A stretch of DNA of 64,000 bases, taken from positions 115,935-179,934 of the forward strand of contig NZ_FWZX01000008.1 in assembly GCF_900177295.1 (NCBI RefSeq). The letters run 5' to 3'. This DNA is from Tistlia consotensis USBA 355. GTDB lineage: Bacteria; Pseudomonadota; Alphaproteobacteria; Kiloniellales; DSM-21159. The notes under the pieces are model-generated. The model did no database searches and was not told the origin of the DNA. It saw only the letters and a list, made by a program, of their open reading frames with translations. Shown here piece by piece: positions 1 through 11,832 of the stretch. The position numbers and the translations under genes are program-made. Positions within the stretch are counted from its first letter, which is position 1. Each line of letters begins with the position of its first letter.

Positions 1-490
1 CCCGAACAGCCTGTTCAAGCAGCTGGTCGACGTCACCTGCGTCGACTATCCGAGCCGCCCCGAGCGCTTCGAGGTCGTCTACAACCTGCTGTCGCTGAAG
101 CACAACCTGAGGCTCCGGGTGAAGGTCGCGACCGACGAGGACACGGCGGTGCCCTCGGCCTGGTCGGTCTTCAAGTCGGCCAACTGGTTCGAGCGCGAGG
201 TCTGGGACCTCTACGGGGTGTTCTTCTCCGACCACCCGGACCTGCGCCGGATCCTCACCGACTACGGCTTCGAGGGCCATCCGCTGCGCAAGGACTTCCC
301 GCTGACCGGCTACGTCGAGGTGCGCTACGACGAGGACCAGAAGCGGGTCGTCTACGAGCCGGTCAAGCTGGTCCAGGAGTTCCGCAACTTCGACTTCGTC
401 AGTCCCTGGGAGGGCATGCTGCAGCAGCTGCCGGGCGACGAGAAGGCCGAGCAGCCGGCGCCGAAGGCCGCCGGGGAGGGGAAGGCCTGA
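1..490 (+). CDS. nuoC: NADH-quinone oxidoreductase subunit C (5' truncated by window edge)
   Basis: Subunit of the peripheral arm of respiratory complex I, at the interface with the quinone-binding NuoD. The reading frame is open from base 2, so the start lies outside the window and about 162 residues are visible. The 30-kDa subunit signature is clear: [20 protein letters not shown], then the conserved segment [19 protein letters not shown]. The C-terminus is an Ala/Glu/Lys-rich tail (about 20 residues). The stop codon TGA overlaps the nuoD start (ATGG follows GCCTG), so the two genes are translationally coupled in the nuo operon. Confidence 0.95.
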   Translation, partial: PNSLFKQLVDVTCVDYPSRPERFEVVYNLLSLKHNLRLRVKVATDEDTAVPSAWSVFKSANWFEREVWDLYGVFFSDHPDLRRILTDYGFEGHPLRKDFPLTGYVEVRYDEDQKRVVYEPVKLVQEFRNFDFVSPWEGMLQQLPGDEKAEQPAPKAAGEGKA

Positions 491-1668
491 TGGCCGAGCA
501 GACGATCAAGCCCTTGACCCTCAACTTCGGGCCGCAGCATCCGGCGGCCCACGGGGTGCTGCGCCTGGTGCTGGAGATGGACGGCGAGGTCATCGAGCGC
601 GCCGACCCGCACATCGGCCTGCTGCACCGCGGCACCGAGAAGCTGATCGAGTACAAGACCTACCTGCAGGCGGTGCCCTACTTCGACCGGCTCGACTACG
701 TCAGCCCGATGAACCAGGAGCACGCCTTCGCGCTGGCCACCGAGACGCTGCTCGGCCTCGAGGTGCCGCTGCGCGCCCAGTACATCCGCGTGCTGTTCTC
801 CGAGCTGACCCGGATCACCAACCACATCCTCAACATCACGACCTTCGCGCTCGACGTCGGCGCCATGACCCCGCTGCTCTGGGGCTTCGAGGCGCGCGAG
901 TCGATCATGGAGTTCTACGAGCGGGTCTCCGGCGCCCGGCTGCATTCGGCCTACTTCCGGCCGGGCGGTGTGCACCAGGACATGCCGGCCGGCCTGGCCG
1001 AGGACATCCGCGCCTTCTGCGCCGACTTCCCGAAGCTGATCGACGACATGGAAGGCCTGCTGACCGAGAACCGGATCTTCCGGCAGCGCACCGTCGACAT
1101 CGGCGTGGTCTCGCCGGAGGAGGCGCTCGACTGGGGCTTCTCCGGTCCGATGCTCCGCGGCAGCGGCTTCGCCTGGGACCTGCGCAAGTCGCAGCCCTAC
1201 GAGGTCTACGACCGCATGGACTTCAAGGTGCCGGTCGGCAAGAACGGCGACTGCTTCGACCGCTACCTGGTCCGCATCGAGGAGATGCGCCAGTCGGTGG
1301 CGATCTGCCTGCAGTGCCTCGACCAGATGCCTGAAGGCCCGGTCATGGCGCCGAACCACAAGGTGACGCCGCCGCGCCGCGGCGAGATGAAGCGCTCGAT
1401 GGAAGCGCTGATCCACCACTTCAAGCTCTATACCGAGGGCTACCACGTGCCGCCGGGCGAGGCCTACGGCGCGGTCGAGGCGCCGAAGGGCGAGTTCGGC
1501 GTGTTCCTGGTCTCGGACGGTTCCAACAAGCCCTATCGCTGCCGCATCCGGGCGCCCGGATTCCCGCACCTCTCGGCGATGGATTTCTGCTGCAAGGGCC
1601 ACATGCTGGCCGACTCGGTGGCGATCCTCGGCTCGATGGACATCGTGTTCGGAGAGATCGACCGATGA
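490..1668 (+). CDS. nuoD: NADH-quinone oxidoreductase subunit D
   Basis: The 49-kDa complex I subunit that lines the quinone-binding cavity together with NuoB. It has 392 residues, the normal length for a stand-alone NuoD. Conserved stretches are [19 protein letters not shown] near residue 11, [15 protein letters not shown] near 45 and [14 protein letters not shown] near 62, and the C-terminus ends DIVFGEIDR as in most alphaproteobacteria. It starts on the base where nuoC stops, and its own stop overlaps the nuoE start. Confidence 0.97.
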   Translation: MAEQTIKPLTLNFGPQHPAAHGVLRLVLEMDGEVIERADPHIGLLHRGTEKLIEYKTYLQAVPYFDRLDYVSPMNQEHAFALATETLLGLEVPLRAQYIRVLFSELTRITNHILNITTFALDVGAMTPLLWGFEARESIMEFYERVSGARLHSAYFRPGGVHQDMPAGLAEDIRAFCADFPKLIDDMEGLLTENRIFRQRTVDIGVVSPEEALDWGFSGPMLRGSGFAWDLRKSQPYEVYDRMDFKVPVGKNGDCFDRYLVRIEEMRQSVAICLQCLDQMPEGPVMAPNHKVTPPRRGEMKRSMEALIHHFKLYTEGYHVPPGEAYGAVEAPKGEFGVFLVSDGSNKPYRCRIRAPGFPHLSAMDFCCKGHMLADSVAILGSMDIVFGEIDR

Positions 1669-2300
1669 AGGTCACGACCTACCAGAAGCCGGAAACCGGC
1701 AGCTTCGCCTTCACGCCGGAGAACGACCAGAAGGCCAAGGCCTACGTAGCGCGCTACCCGGAGGGCAAGCAGGCCAGCGCCGTGATCTGGCTGCTCTATC
1801 TGGCGCAGAGCCAGAACGGCGGCCATCTCAGCGACGAGGCCGTCGAGTACGTCGCCCAGTACCTCGGCATGGCGCCGATCCGCGTCCACGAGGTCGTCAG
1901 CTTCTACACCATGCTCAACGACCGGCCGGTCGGCAGGCATCTGATCCAGGTCTGCCGCACGACCAGCTGCTGGCTGCGGGGCTCCGACGAGATCGCCGCA
2001 GCCTGCCTGGAGGCGGCCGGCGTCGACCAGCTCGGCGGCACCAGCGCGGACGGCCTGTTCACCGTCACGGAGGTCGAGTGCCTCGGCGCCTGCTGCAACG
2101 CGCCGATGTTCCAGGTCAACGACGCCGACTACTACGAGGACCTGACGCCGGAGACGGCCAAGGCGGTGATCGAGGCGCTGCGCCGCGGCGAGCAGCCGAA
2201 GCCGGGCTCGCAGAGCGGCCGCCTCGGCTCGCTCAACGAGGACGGGCCGACGACCCTCAAGGACACCTTCACGGACACCGCCAGCGGGGGCGCCGCCTGA
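1665..2300 (+). CDS. nuoE: NADH-quinone oxidoreductase subunit E
   Basis: The 24-kDa subunit of the NADH-dehydrogenase module, carrying the [2Fe-2S] cluster N1a next to the NuoF flavin. It is a thioredoxin-like protein of 211 residues. The four cluster cysteines are visible as Cys97 and Cys102 ([11 protein letters not shown]) and Cys139 and Cys143 ([10 protein letters not shown]). The C-terminal 45 residues or so are a flexible extension rich in Gly, Ser and Pro, common in alphaproteobacterial NuoE. It overlaps nuoD by 4 bp and nuoF by 1 bp. Confidence 0.97.
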   Translation: MKVTTYQKPETGSFAFTPENDQKAKAYVARYPEGKQASAVIWLLYLAQSQNGGHLSDEAVEYVAQYLGMAPIRVHEVVSFYTMLNDRPVGRHLIQVCRTTSCWLRGSDEIAAACLEAAGVDQLGGTSADGLFTVTEVECLGACCNAPMFQVNDADYYEDLTPETAKAVIEALRRGEQPKPGSQSGRLGSLNEDGPTTLKDTFTDTASGGAA

Positions 2301-3595
2301 TGCTGCAGGACAAGGACCGCGTCTTCCTCAACCTCTGGGGCCAGCAGGACTGGCGCCTGGCGGGCGCGCGCAAGCGCGGCATCTGGGACAACACCAAGGA
2401 CCTGGTCGCGCTCGGCCGCGAGAAGATCGTCGAGATCGTCAAGGACTCCGAGCTGCGCGGCCGCGGCGGCGCCGGCTTCCCGGCCGGCCTCAAGTGGTCC
2501 TTCATGCCCAAGGAGGTCGACCCGGCGCGGCCGCACTTCCTGGTGATCAACGCCGACGAGTCGGAGCCGGGCAGCTGCAAGGACCGCGAGATCCTGCGCA
2601 ACGACCCGCACATGCTGCTCGAGGGCTGCCTGGTCGCCGGCTTCGCGATGGGCGCGCACACCGCCTACATCTACATTCGCGGCGAATACTGGGAGCCGCT
2701 CCAGCACCTCGAGGCGGCGATCGTCGAGGCCCGCGAGGCCGGGCTGCTCGGCCCCGACGCCTGCGGCTCGGGCTGGGCCTTCGACATCCACGTGACCCGC
2801 GGCGCCGGCGCCTACATCTGCGGCGAGGAGACCGCCCTGATGGAGTCGCTGGAGGGCAAGAAGGGCCAGCCGCGCCTGAAGCCGCCGTTCCCGGCCGGCG
2901 TCGGCGTCTGGGGCTGCCCGACGACCGTCACCAACGTCGAGACCATCGCCGTGGCGCCGACCATCCTCAGGCGCGGCGCCGACTGGTGGAAAGGCTTCGG
3001 CCGGCCGAAGAACACCGGCACCAAGATCTTCTCGCTCTCCGGGCACGTGAACAAGCCGTGCAACGTCGAGGAGGAGATGTCCATTCCCCTGCGCGAGCTG
3101 ATCGACAGGCACGGCGGCGGGGTGCGCGGCGGCTGGGACAACCTGCAGGCGATCATCCCCGGCGGCTCGTCGGTGCCCTGCCTGCCCAAGGACATCTGCT
3201 CCGAGGTGCTGATGGACTTCGACGCGCTGCGCGAGGTCAAGTCGGGCCTGGGCACCGCGGCGGTCATCGTCATCGACAAGTCGGCCGACATCGTCGAGGC
3301 GATCTGCCGCTTCAGCCATTTCTACATGCACGAGTCCTGCGGCCAGTGCACGCCCTGCCGCGAGGGCACGGGCTGGATGTACCGGGTCATGACCCGGATG
3401 GTGCAGGGCAGGGCTTCGGTCGACGAGATCGACACGCTGCTCGACGTCACCTATCAGGTCGAGGGTCACACGATCTGTGCGCTCGGCGACGCCGCCGCCT
3501 GGCCGATCCAGGGGCTGATCCGCCATTTCCGGCCGGAGCTGGAACGGCGCATCGCGGCGTACCGCAAGCAGGCGCCGGCCCAGGCGGCGGAATAG
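2300..3595 (+). CDS. nuoF: NADH-quinone oxidoreductase subunit F
   Basis: The 51-kDa subunit of complex I: it binds NADH and FMN and carries the [4Fe-4S] cluster N3. The start was set at the ATG that overlaps the nuoE stop, giving 431 residues beginning [14 protein letters not shown], the usual NuoF length; the open frame extends upstream only because of GC bias. The FMN/NADH region [14 protein letters not shown] is near residue 55, and the N3 cysteines are in [11 protein letters not shown] near residue 348 and HTICALGD near residue 390. A 46-bp spacer separates it from nuoG. Confidence 0.97.
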   Translation: MLQDKDRVFLNLWGQQDWRLAGARKRGIWDNTKDLVALGREKIVEIVKDSELRGRGGAGFPAGLKWSFMPKEVDPARPHFLVINADESEPGSCKDREILRNDPHMLLEGCLVAGFAMGAHTAYIYIRGEYWEPLQHLEAAIVEAREAGLLGPDACGSGWAFDIHVTRGAGAYICGEETALMESLEGKKGQPRLKPPFPAGVGVWGCPTTVTNVETIAVAPTILRRGADWWKGFGRPKNTGTKIFSLSGHVNKPCNVEEEMSIPLRELIDRHGGGVRGGWDNLQAIIPGGSSVPCLPKDICSEVLMDFDALREVKSGLGTAAVIVIDKSADIVEAICRFSHFYMHESCGQCTPCREGTGWMYRVMTRMVQGRASVDEIDTLLDVTYQVEGHTICALGDAAAWPIQGLIRHFRPELERRIAAYRKQAPAQAAE

Positions 3596-3641
3596 CCGTC
3601 GTCGACGCCGGGCGAAGCGCGCAGCAGGAACTGGAAGGGCC

Positions 3642-5723
3642 ATGCCGAAGCTGACCATCAACGGACGCGAGATCGAGGTTCCGGGCGGAATCACGGTCCT
3701 GCAGGCCTGCGAGCTCGCCGGCGCGGAGATCCCGCGCTTCTGCTACCACGAGCGCCTCTCGGTCGCCGGCAACTGCCGCATGTGCCTGGTCGAGATGGAG
3801 CGCGCGCCCAAGCCGATCGCCTCCTGCGCCATGCCGGTCGCCGACGGCATGGTGATCTCGACCGACAGCGAGAAGGTCAGGAAGGCGCGCAACGGCGTCA
3901 TGGAGTTCCTGCTGATCAACCATCCGCTCGACTGCCCGATCTGCGACCAGGGCGGCGAGTGCGACCTGCAGGACCAGTCGATGGCCTACGGCTACGACCA
4001 CAGCCGCTATCAGGAGAACAAGCGGGCGGTCAAAGAGAAGTACATGGGCCCGCTGATCAAGACGATCATGACCCGCTGCATCCAGTGCACCCGCTGCGTG
4101 CGCTTCGCGACCGAGATCGCGGGCGTCGAGGAGCTGGGCCTGCTGAACCGCGGCGAGCATGCCGAGATCACGACCCTGGAGAAGGCGATCGACAGCGAGC
4201 TCAGCGGCAACCTGGTCGACATCTGCCCGGTCGGCGCCCTGACCAGCGCGCCCTACGCCTTCGCGGCGCGGCCCTGGGAGCTGCGCAAGACGCCCTCGGT
4301 CGACGTGCTCGACGCGGTCGGCTCGAACATCCGGGTCGACGCCCGCGGCCGGCAGGTCATGCGCGTGCTGCCGCGCCTGCACGAGGACGTCAACGAGGAG
4401 TGGATCAACGACAAGACGCGCCACGCCTGCGACGGCCTGGCACGGCAGCGGCTCGACAAGCCCTACCTGCGCGGCGCCGACGGCAAGCTGCGCCCGGCCA
4501 GCTGGGAGGAGGCCTTCGAGGCCATCGCCGCGAAGCTGGAGGGCCTGGATCCGACGCGCAGCGCGGCGATCGCCGGCGACCTCTGCGACGCCGAGTCGAT
4601 GCTCGCGCTGAAGGACTTCATGGGCGGCCTCGGCTCGCCCAACCTGGACTGCCGCCAGGACGGCGCCAAGGTCGGCGGCGGGCCGCGCTCCGGCTACCTC
4701 TTCAACACCACGATCGCCGGCATCGAGCAGGCCGACGCGGTGCTGATCGTCGGCTCGGACCCGCGCCACGAGGCGGCGCTGGTCAACGCCCGCCTGCGCA
4801 AGCGCTTCCTCGCGACCGGCCTGCCGGTCGGCGTGATCGGCGCGCCGGTCGAGCTGACCTTCGAGACCCGGCACCTGGGCAGCGGGCCGGAGACGCTGAA
4901 GGAGCTGGCGGCCGGCAAGGGCGCCTTCGCCGAGATCCTCGAGAAGGCCGAGCGGCCGATGCTGATCCTCGGCTCCGGCGCGGTCGCCCGGGCCGACGGC
5001 GCCGCGGTCCACGCGCTCTGCCTGGCGATCGCCGAGCGCTACGGCCTGGCCGGCGACAAGGCGCCCGAGGGCTGGAACGGCTTCAACCTGCTGCAGCGCG
5101 CGGCCAGCCGGGTCGGCGGCCTCGAGCTCGGCTTCCTGCCGGGCGAGGGCGGCCTCGACACCGAGGCGATCCTGGAGGCGGCGAGCCAGGGCGCGATCGA
5201 GTTCGTCTGGCTGCTCGGCGCCGACGAGCTCGACATGGCGCGGCTGGGCAGCGCCTTCGTGGTCTACCAGGGCCACCACGGCGACGCCGGCGCGCACCGC
5301 GCCGACGTGATCCTGCCGGGGGCCGCCTACACCGAGAAGAACGCGACCTACGTCAACACGGAGGGCCGGGTCCAGCTCGGCCGCCTGGCGGTCTTCCCGC
5401 CGGGCGAGGCGCGCGAGGACTGGACGATCCTGCGCGCCCTGTCCGAGCGGGTCGGCCAGCGCCTGCCCTACGACAACCTCGGCGAGCTGCGCCGCCGCCT
5501 GATCGAGACGGCGCCGGTCTTCGCCGCGCTCGACCGGGTCGAGCCGGCGCCCTGGCAGGGCCCGGCGGCCGGCGCTGGCGACGCGGTCTCCGACGCGCCC
5601 TTCGGGCTGCCGGTCGAGAACTTCTACATGACCGATCCGATCAGCCGGGCCTCGTCGACCATGGCGAAGTGCACCGAGGCCTTCGTGCTGCCCAAGCGGG
5701 CGGCGACGGGCACGGACGGCTGA
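3642..5723 (+). CDS. nuoG: NADH-quinone oxidoreductase subunit G
   Basis: The 75-kDa electron-wiring subunit of complex I, 693 residues. Order of domains: an N-terminal ferredoxin-like [2Fe-2S] domain ([17 protein letters not shown]), the His/Cys-ligated [4Fe-4S] region ([17 protein letters not shown]), a second [4Fe-4S] motif ([10 protein letters not shown] ... CPVGAL), then a molybdopterin-oxidoreductase-like domain that has lost its cofactor function. A Shine-Dalgarno sequence GGAAGGG lies just before the ATG. It is followed at 22 bp by nuoH. Confidence 0.97.
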   Translation: MPKLTINGREIEVPGGITVLQACELAGAEIPRFCYHERLSVAGNCRMCLVEMERAPKPIASCAMPVADGMVISTDSEKVRKARNGVMEFLLINHPLDCPICDQGGECDLQDQSMAYGYDHSRYQENKRAVKEKYMGPLIKTIMTRCIQCTRCVRFATEIAGVEELGLLNRGEHAEITTLEKAIDSELSGNLVDICPVGALTSAPYAFAARPWELRKTPSVDVLDAVGSNIRVDARGRQVMRVLPRLHEDVNEEWINDKTRHACDGLARQRLDKPYLRGADGKLRPASWEEAFEAIAAKLEGLDPTRSAAIAGDLCDAESMLALKDFMGGLGSPNLDCRQDGAKVGGGPRSGYLFNTTIAGIEQADAVLIVGSDPRHEAALVNARLRKRFLATGLPVGVIGAPVELTFETRHLGSGPETLKELAAGKGAFAEILEKAERPMLILGSGAVARADGAAVHALCLAIAERYGLAGDKAPEGWNGFNLLQRAASRVGGLELGFLPGEGGLDTEAILEAASQGAIEFVWLLGADELDMARLGSAFVVYQGHHGDAGAHRADVILPGAAYTEKNATYVNTEGRVQLGRLAVFPPGEAREDWTILRALSERVGQRLPYDNLGELRRRLIETAPVFAALDRVEPAPWQGPAAGAGDAVSDAPFGLPVENFYMTDPISRASSTMAKCTEAFVLPKRAATGTDG

Positions 5724-5745
5724 GCGGGCAGGGGGAGCGGCTGAC

Positions 5746-6756
5746 GTGAATCTGTTCTGGGAAGGCTACGCCTGGCCGACCATCGTCATCGTGGCGCAGA
5801 TCATCGCGATGATCGTGCCGCTGCTGGTCGCCGTGGCCTATCTGACCTACGCCGAGCGCAAGGTCATCGCGGCGATGCAGATGCGCAAGGGCCCCAACGT
5901 GGTCGGCCCCTTCGGCCTGCTGCAGCCGCTCGCCGACGGCGTCAAGCTGCTGTTCAAGGAGACGATCCTGCCGGCCGGCGCCAACCGGGTGGTGTTCATC
6001 CTGGCGCCGGTGCTGACCTTCAGCCTGGCGATGGTCGCCTGGTCGGTGATCCCGGTCGACGAGGGCTGGGCGATCGCCGACATCAACGTCGGCATCCTGT
6101 TCCTCTTCGCGATCTCCTCGCTCGGCGTCTACGGCGTGATCATGGCCGGCTGGGCCTCGAACTCGAAGTATCCCTTCCTCGGCGCGCTGCGCTCGGCGGC
6201 CCAGATGGTTTCCTACGAGGTCTCGATGGGCTTCGTGATCATCACCGTGCTGCTCTGCGTCGGCTCGCTGAACCTGACCGACATCGTGCTGGCCCAGCGC
6301 AACGTCTGGTTCTGCGTGCCGCTGCTGCCGATGTTCGTGATCTTCTTCATCTCGACCCTGGCCGAGACCAACCGCGCGCCCTTCGACCTGCCGGAAGGCG
6401 AGTCGGAGCTGGTCGCCGGCTACTTCGTCGAGTACTCGGCCATGGCCTTCGCCCTGTTCTTCCTGGGCGAGTACGCGAACATGATCCTGATGAGCGGGAT
6501 GACCACCATCCTGTTCCTCGGCGGCTGGCTGCCGCCGCTCGGCTTCGCGCCCTTCACCTGGATTCCCGGGCCGATCTGGTTCTTCGCCAAGGTCGCCCTG
6601 GTGCTGTTCCTGTTCCTCTGGGTCCGCGCGACCTTCCCGCGCTACCGCTACGACCAGCTGATGCGCCTGGGCTGGAAGGTCTTCCTGCCGTTCTCGCTGC
6701 TCTGGGTGGTCGTGACTGCGGGGGCGCTGCTGGCCTTCGGCTGGCTGCCGAAGTAG
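5746..6756 (+). CDS. nuoH: NADH-quinone oxidoreductase subunit H
   Basis: Membrane subunit that joins the peripheral and membrane arms of complex I and forms the entrance of the quinone tunnel. It has 336 residues with about eight hydrophobic segments. Family signatures are [20 protein letters not shown] near residue 37 and [19 protein letters not shown] near residue 206, an acidic quinone-site loop. The start is GTG at 5746, preceded by GGGGGAG at good spacing. Confidence 0.97.
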   Translation: MNLFWEGYAWPTIVIVAQIIAMIVPLLVAVAYLTYAERKVIAAMQMRKGPNVVGPFGLLQPLADGVKLLFKETILPAGANRVVFILAPVLTFSLAMVAWSVIPVDEGWAIADINVGILFLFAISSLGVYGVIMAGWASNSKYPFLGALRSAAQMVSYEVSMGFVIITVLLCVGSLNLTDIVLAQRNVWFCVPLLPMFVIFFISTLAETNRAPFDLPEGESELVAGYFVEYSAMAFALFFLGEYANMILMSGMTTILFLGGWLPPLGFAPFTWIPGPIWFFAKVALVLFLFLWVRATFPRYRYDQLMRLGWKVFLPFSLLWVVVTAGALLAFGWLPK

Positions 6757-6833
6757 GGCAGGGCGGACGAACGAGTTGGCCGCCGCGGTTCCCGGCTGCG
6801 GCGGCCGGTAAACGAGCGAAAGGTAGGCTTTCG

Positions 6834-7322
6834 ATGGCTTTCGTGGAGCGCGCCGCAAAGGGGCTGCTGCTGACCGAGCTGATCTCGGGCATGTGGCTGA
6901 CCCTGCGCTACTTCTTCCGGCCGAAGGTCACCCTGAACTATCCCTACGAGAAGGGGCCGATCAGCCCGCGCTTCCGCGGCGAGCACGCCCTCAGGCGCTA
7001 TCCGAACGGCGAGGAGCGCTGCATCGCCTGCAAGCTCTGCGAGGCGATCTGCCCGGCGCTGGCGATCACCATCGAGGCCGAGCCGCGAGCCGACGGCAGC
7101 CGCCGCACGACCCGCTACGACATCGACATGACGAAGTGCATCTACTGCGGCCTGTGCCAGGAGGCCTGCCCGGTCGACGCCATCGTCGAGGGGCCGAACT
7201 TCGAGTTCGCGGCCGAGACGCGCGAGGAGCTGTTCTTCAACAAGGCCAAGCTGCTGGCCAACGGCGACCGCTGGGAATACGAGCTGGCGAAGGCGATCGA
7301 GGCCGATGCGCCCTATCGCTGA
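6834..7322 (+). CDS. nuoI: NADH-quinone oxidoreductase subunit I
   Basis: Ferredoxin-like complex I subunit (162 residues) holding clusters N6a and N6b, which pass electrons towards the quinone site. Two [4Fe-4S] motifs are complete: [16 protein letters not shown] near residue 63 and [16 protein letters not shown] near residue 102. The hydrophobic N-terminus starts [16 protein letters not shown]. The 90-bp gap to nuoJ contains a GC-rich hairpin and a strong ribosome-binding site for nuoJ. Confidence 0.97.
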   Translation: MAFVERAAKGLLLTELISGMWLTLRYFFRPKVTLNYPYEKGPISPRFRGEHALRRYPNGEERCIACKLCEAICPALAITIEAEPRADGSRRTTRYDIDMTKCIYCGLCQEACPVDAIVEGPNFEFAAETREELFFNKAKLLANGDRWEYELAKAIEADAPYR

Positions 7323-7334
7323 TTCGGCCGTTGC

Positions 7335-7352
7335 GCGCCCCCTGCGGGGCGC
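7335..7352 (+). other. GC-rich hairpin in the nuoI-nuoJ spacer
   Basis: Arms GCGCCCC (7335-7341) and GGGGCGC (7346-7352) pair around a 4-base loop in the 90-bp spacer between nuoI and nuoJ. There is no T-tract, so it is not a typical intrinsic terminator. It could act as an mRNA processing or stabilising structure inside the long nuo transcript. Confidence 0.35.
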
Positions 7353-7412
7353 CGGGGCCAAGGGGGACGGAACTTTGCAATACCGAGCCACAGCGCGTAA
7401 GGAGGGCGCAGA

Positions 7413-8027
7413 ATGATCGTCCAAGCGCTCGCCTTCTATCTCTTCGCCGCGATCATGGTGGCCTCCGCCGTGATGGTCATCTCGTCGCGCAATCCCGTGC
7501 ACTCGGTGCTGTTCCTGATCCTCGCCTTCTTCAACGCGGCGGGCCTCTTCGTGCTGCTCGGCGCCGAGTTCCTGGCGATGATCCTGGTCGTCGTCTACGT
7601 CGGCGCGGTCGCGGTGCTGTTCCTGTTCGTCGTCATGATGCTCGACGTCAACATCGCCGAGCTGCGCCACGGCTTCCTGCAGTACCTGCCGATCGGCGCG
7701 CTGATCGGCCTGATCCTGCTGGTCGAGCTGGGCATGGTCGCGGGCGCCTGGGTGATCTCGCCCGGGGCCGGCGCGGCGGCGCACCTGCCGATCCCGCCGC
7801 CCGACCAGGTGACCAACACCGCGGCGCTCGGCCACGTGCTCTACGACCACTACGTCTACCTGTTCCAGAGCGCCGGCCTGATCCTGCTGGTCGCCATGGT
7901 CGGCGCGATCGTGCTGACCCTGCGCCAGCGCGAGGGCGTGCGCCGCCAGTCGATCGCCCGGCAGATCTCGCGGCGGCGCGACGAGGCGATCGAGGTGAAG
8001 GACGTGACCAGCGGGAGCGGCGTGTAA
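7413..8027 (+). CDS. nuoJ: NADH-quinone oxidoreductase subunit J
   Basis: Small proton-channel subunit of the complex I membrane arm (204 residues, about five membrane segments). The ATG is preceded by AAGGAGG at 7-base spacing, one of the best ribosome-binding sites in the operon. The segment [20 protein letters not shown] matches the pi-bulge helix region of NuoJ. The charged C-terminal tail ([19 protein letters not shown]) is cytoplasmic. Its stop codon overlaps the nuoK ATG. Confidence 0.96.
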   Translation: MIVQALAFYLFAAIMVASAVMVISSRNPVHSVLFLILAFFNAAGLFVLLGAEFLAMILVVVYVGAVAVLFLFVVMMLDVNIAELRHGFLQYLPIGALIGLILLVELGMVAGAWVISPGAGAAAHLPIPPPDQVTNTAALGHVLYDHYVYLFQSAGLILLVAMVGAIVLTLRQREGVRRQSIARQISRRRDEAIEVKDVTSGSGV

Positions 8028-8335
8028 TGGAAATCGGCCTTGCCCACTACCTGACCGTCGCCGCGATCCTCTTCACGCTCGGCATCTTCGGCATCTTCCT
8101 GAACCGGAAGAACGTCATCATCATCCTGATGTCGATCGAGCTGATGCTGCTCGCGGTGAACATCAACCTGGTCGCCTTCTCGACCTTCCTGAACGACTTG
8201 GTCGGCCAGGTCTTCGCGATGTTCATCCTGACCGTGGCGGCCGCCGAGGCGGCGATCGGCCTGGCCATCCTGGTGGTCTATTTCCGCAACCGCGGATCGA
8301 TCGCGGTCGAAGACATCAACATGATGAAGGGTTGA
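8027..8335 (+). CDS. nuoK: NADH-quinone oxidoreductase subunit K
   Basis: Smallest membrane subunit of complex I, related to MrpC, 102 residues with three membrane helices. It starts on the ATG overlapping the nuoJ stop (TAATGG), reading [20 protein letters not shown]. The acidic residues in [11 protein letters not shown] and [11 protein letters not shown] are the conserved membrane glutamates used in proton transfer. A longer open frame upstream is GC-driven and is not coding. Confidence 0.96.
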   Translation: MEIGLAHYLTVAAILFTLGIFGIFLNRKNVIIILMSIELMLLAVNINLVAFSTFLNDLVGQVFAMFILTVAAAEAAIGLAILVVYFRNRGSIAVEDINMMKG

Positions 8336-8345
8336 GGCCGCCGCG

Positions 8346-10286
8346 ATGGACGTCCTGATCGTCTTCCTGCCGCTGGTCGGCGCGATCCTCGCCGGACTGT
8401 TCGGCAAGCTGCTCGGCGACCGGGGCTCGCAGGTCGTGACCTGCAGCCTGCTGATCGCCGCCGCCGTGCTGTCGGTCTTCGTCTTCTTCGACGTCGGCCT
8501 GCACGGCCACGCCCGCACCACCCAGCTGTTCACCTGGTTCGATTCCGGCACCTTCGAGCTGAACTGGGCGCTGCGCGTCGACACCCTGACCGCGGTGATG
8601 TTCTGCGTCGTCACCATCGTCTCGGCGGTCGTCCACGTCTATTCGGTCGGCTACATGGCCGAGGACCGCTCGATCCCGCGCTTCCAGTCCTACCTGTCGC
8701 TGTTCACCTTCTTCATGCTGATGCTGGTGAGCTCCGACAACCTGGTGCAGATGTTCTTCGGCTGGGAGGGCGTCGGCCTCGCCTCCTACCTGCTGATCGG
8801 CTTCTGGTACGAGAAGCCGAGCGCCTGCGCCGCGGCGATCAAGGCCTTCCTGGTCAACCGCGTCGGCGACGTCGGCTTCGCCCTGGGCATCGCCGGCATC
8901 TTCCTGCTGTTCGGCGCGGTCGACTACGACACGATCTTTCAGGCCGTGCCCGGCCAGGCCGACACCGTGCTGCACGTCTTCGGGCGCGACTGGCACGCCC
9001 TGACCGTGCTCTGCCTGCTGCTGTTCCTCGGCGCCATGGGCAAGTCGGCGCAGCTCGGCCTGCACACCTGGCTGCCGGACGCCATGGAGGGCCCGACCCC
9101 GGTCTCGGCCCTGATCCACGCCGCGACCATGGTCACCGCCGGCGTCTTCATGGTCTGCCGCCTGTCGCCGATCTTCGAGTACGCGCCCGACGCGCTGACC
9201 GTCGTCACCATCGTCGGCGCCTCGACGGCCTTCTTCGCGGCGACCGTCGGCCTGACCCAGAACGACATCAAGCGGGTCATCGCCTATTCGACCTGCTCGC
9301 AGCTCGGCTACATGTTCTTCGCCGCCGGCGTCTCGGCCTACGGCGCGGCGATGTTCCACCTGATGACCCACGCCTTCTTCAAGGCGCTGCTGTTCCTCGG
9401 TGCCGGCGCGGTGATCCACGCCATGCACCACGAGCAGGACATGCGCAAGATGGGCGGGCTGTGGCGCAAGATCCCGGTGACCTACACGCTGATGTGGATC
9501 GGCAGCCTGGCGCTCTGCGGCTTCGGCATCCCCGGCCTCGACATCGGCTTCGCCGGCTTCTACTCGAAGGACATGATCATCGAGGCCGCCTTTGCGGCGC
9601 ACAGCGGGGTCGGCGACTACGCCTACTGGCTCGGCGTGATCGCCGCCTTCATGACGGCCTTCTACTCCTTCCGCCTGCTGTTCATGACCTTCCACGGCAA
9701 GACCCGGGCCGACCACCACACCTTCGACCACGCCCACGAGGCACCGAAGGTGATGATCTGGCCGCTGTTCGTCCTGGCGACCGGCGCGGTGCTGGCCGGC
9801 GCGGTGTTCTACGGGCTGTTCGTCGGCGAGGGGCAGCTGGCCTTCTGGAACGGCGCCGTATTCTCGCGCAGCGACGTCCTGGAGGCCGCGCACCACATCC
9901 CCGAGTGGGCCAAGGTGCTGCCGATGGTCATGACGCTGGCCGGCATCGGCCTCGCCTGGCTGATGTACGTGCGCAGCCCGGAGCTGGCGCCGAAGGCGGC
10001 GGCGGCCTTCCGCCCGCTCTACCTCTTCAGCTTCCGCAAGTGGTACTTCGACGAGCTCTACGACCGGATCTTCGTGCAGCCGGCGCTCTACCTCGGCCGC
10101 GGCTTCTGGACGACCGGCGACGGCGCGGTGATCGACGGCCTGGGCCCGGACGGCGTCGCCGCGGCGACGCGCGACATCGCCCAGCGGGCGAGCCGCCTGC
10201 AGTCGGGCTACCTGTACCACTACGCCTTCGCCATGCTGATCGGCGTCGTGGTGCTGGTCACCTGGTACATTTTCAGCGCCCTGTGA
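8346..10286 (+). CDS. nuoL: NADH-quinone oxidoreductase subunit L
   Basis: Largest antiporter-like proton-pumping subunit of complex I, 646 residues with many membrane helices. Signatures include [19 protein letters not shown] near residue 137, [20 protein letters not shown] near 239 and the long C-terminal part that forms the lateral amphipathic helix. It is spaced 10 bp from nuoK and 10 bp from nuoM. Confidence 0.97.
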   Translation: MDVLIVFLPLVGAILAGLFGKLLGDRGSQVVTCSLLIAAAVLSVFVFFDVGLHGHARTTQLFTWFDSGTFELNWALRVDTLTAVMFCVVTIVSAVVHVYSVGYMAEDRSIPRFQSYLSLFTFFMLMLVSSDNLVQMFFGWEGVGLASYLLIGFWYEKPSACAAAIKAFLVNRVGDVGFALGIAGIFLLFGAVDYDTIFQAVPGQADTVLHVFGRDWHALTVLCLLLFLGAMGKSAQLGLHTWLPDAMEGPTPVSALIHAATMVTAGVFMVCRLSPIFEYAPDALTVVTIVGASTAFFAATVGLTQNDIKRVIAYSTCSQLGYMFFAAGVSAYGAAMFHLMTHAFFKALLFLGAGAVIHAMHHEQDMRKMGGLWRKIPVTYTLMWIGSLALCGFGIPGLDIGFAGFYSKDMIIEAAFAAHSGVGDYAYWLGVIAAFMTAFYSFRLLFMTFHGKTRADHHTFDHAHEAPKVMIWPLFVLATGAVLAGAVFYGLFVGEGQLAFWNGAVFSRSDVLEAAHHIPEWAKVLPMVMTLAGIGLAWLMYVRSPELAPKAAAAFRPLYLFSFRKWYFDELYDRIFVQPALYLGRGFWTTGDGAVIDGLGPDGVAAATRDIAQRASRLQSGYLYHYAFAMLIGVVVLVTWYIFSAL

Positions 10287-10296
10287 GGGAAGACCG

Positions 10297-11817
10297 ATGA
10301 GTTCCTGGCCCCTTCTCTCGCTGGTCACCTTCCTGCCGCTGGTCGGTGCCGTCTTCATCCTGGCGATCCGCGGCGAGCAGGCGGTGGTCTCGCGCAACGC
10401 CCGCTACGTCGCGCTCTGGACCAGCCTGATCACCTTCGCGCTGTCGCTGTTCATCTGGTTCGGCTTCAAGCCCGGCACCGCAGACTTCCAGTTCGTCGAG
10501 AAGGCGGACTGGATCAAGTCCTTCGGCATCTCCTACCACATGGGCGTCGACGGCATCTCGATGCCCTTCGTGCTGCTCTCGACCCTGCTGACGCCGCTCT
10601 GCGTGCTGGCCAGCTGGAAGATGGAGAAGCGGGTCAAGGAGTACATGATCGCGTTCCTGGTGCTCGAGACCCTGATGGTCGGCACCTTCTGCGCGCTCGA
10701 CTTCGTCGCCTTCTACATGTTCTTCGAGGGCGTGCTGATCCCGATGTTCCTGATCATCGGCGTCTGGGGCGGCCCGCGGCGCGTCTACTCGGCCTTCAAG
10801 TTCTTCCTCTTCACCCTGGCCGGCTCGGTCCTGATGCTGCTGGCGATCCTGGCGATCTACTTCGCCGGCGGCACCACCGACATCCCGACGCTGATCAGCC
10901 AGGGCCACCTCGACCCGCAGCTGCAGATCTGGCTGTGGCTCGCCTTCTTCGCCTCCTTCGCCGTCAAGATCCCGATGTGGCCGGTCCACACCTGGCTGCC
11001 CGACGCCCACGTCGAGGCGCCGACCGCGGGCTCGGTGATCCTGGCCGGCGTGCTGCTGAAGATGGGCGGCTACGGCTTCCTGCGCTTCTCGCTGCCGATG
11101 CTGCCCGAGGCGACGCACTTCTTCGCGCCCCTGGTCTTCACCCTCTCGGTAGTGGCGATCATCTACACCTCGCTGGTCGCGCTGGTGCAGAAGGACATGA
11201 AGAAGCTGATCGCCTATTCCTCCGTCGCCCACATGGGCTTCGTGACGGTCGGCATCTTCACGATCACCCAGCAGGGCCTGGCGGGCGCGGTCTTCCAGAT
11301 GCTGAGCCACGGCATCGTCTCGGCGGCGCTGTTCCTCGTCGTCGGCGTCGTCTACGACCGCCTGCACACCCGCGAGATCGAGCGCTACGGCGGCCTCGCC
11401 AACTCGATGCCGCGCTACTCGCTGGTCTTCATGGTGTTCATGCTGGCCTCGGTCGGCCTGCCGGGCACCAGCGGCTTCGTCGGCGAGTTCCTGGTCATCG
11501 TCGGCGCCTTCCAGGTCAACACCTGGGTCGCGCTGCTGACCGCCAGCGGCATGGTGCTGGGCGCCACCTACATGCTGTGGCTCTACCGCAAGACCATCTT
11601 CGGCGCGCTGACCAAGCCCGACCTCAAGGCCATGGCGGACCTGGAGCTGCGCGAGAAGCTGGTCTTCGCGCCGCTGATCGCGCTGGCGATCTTCTTCGGC
11701 GTCTATCCGAAGCCGCTGCTCGACATCATGGGGCCGTCGGTCGACCACCTGATCCAGAACTACCAGCTCGCGCTCGAGGCCGGCCACCTGCCGAGCCTCG
11801 CGATGCTGCTGCATTGA
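10297..11817 (+). CDS. nuoM: NADH-quinone oxidoreductase subunit M
   Basis: Second antiporter-like subunit of complex I, 506 residues. It has the conserved [20 protein letters not shown] segment and [13 protein letters not shown], with a Lys/Glu proton relay typical of the MrpA/D-related subunits. The ATG follows GGGAAGACCG. It lies directly after nuoL and 15 bp before nuoN. Confidence 0.97.
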   Translation: MSSWPLLSLVTFLPLVGAVFILAIRGEQAVVSRNARYVALWTSLITFALSLFIWFGFKPGTADFQFVEKADWIKSFGISYHMGVDGISMPFVLLSTLLTPLCVLASWKMEKRVKEYMIAFLVLETLMVGTFCALDFVAFYMFFEGVLIPMFLIIGVWGGPRRVYSAFKFFLFTLAGSVLMLLAILAIYFAGGTTDIPTLISQGHLDPQLQIWLWLAFFASFAVKIPMWPVHTWLPDAHVEAPTAGSVILAGVLLKMGGYGFLRFSLPMLPEATHFFAPLVFTLSVVAIIYTSLVALVQKDMKKLIAYSSVAHMGFVTVGIFTITQQGLAGAVFQMLSHGIVSAALFLVVGVVYDRLHTREIERYGGLANSMPRYSLVFMVFMLASVGLPGTSGFVGEFLVIVGAFQVNTWVALLTASGMVLGATYMLWLYRKTIFGALTKPDLKAMADLELREKLVFAPLIALAIFFGVYPKPLLDIMGPSVDHLIQNYQLALEAGHLPSLAMLLH

Positions 11818-11832
11818 TCGCAGAGGAGTAGC

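Noticed and set aside
352..1602. Antisense open frame across nuoD
   Set aside because: The opposite strand encodes a highly conserved complex I subunit; the antisense protein is low-complexity and has no recognisable domain.
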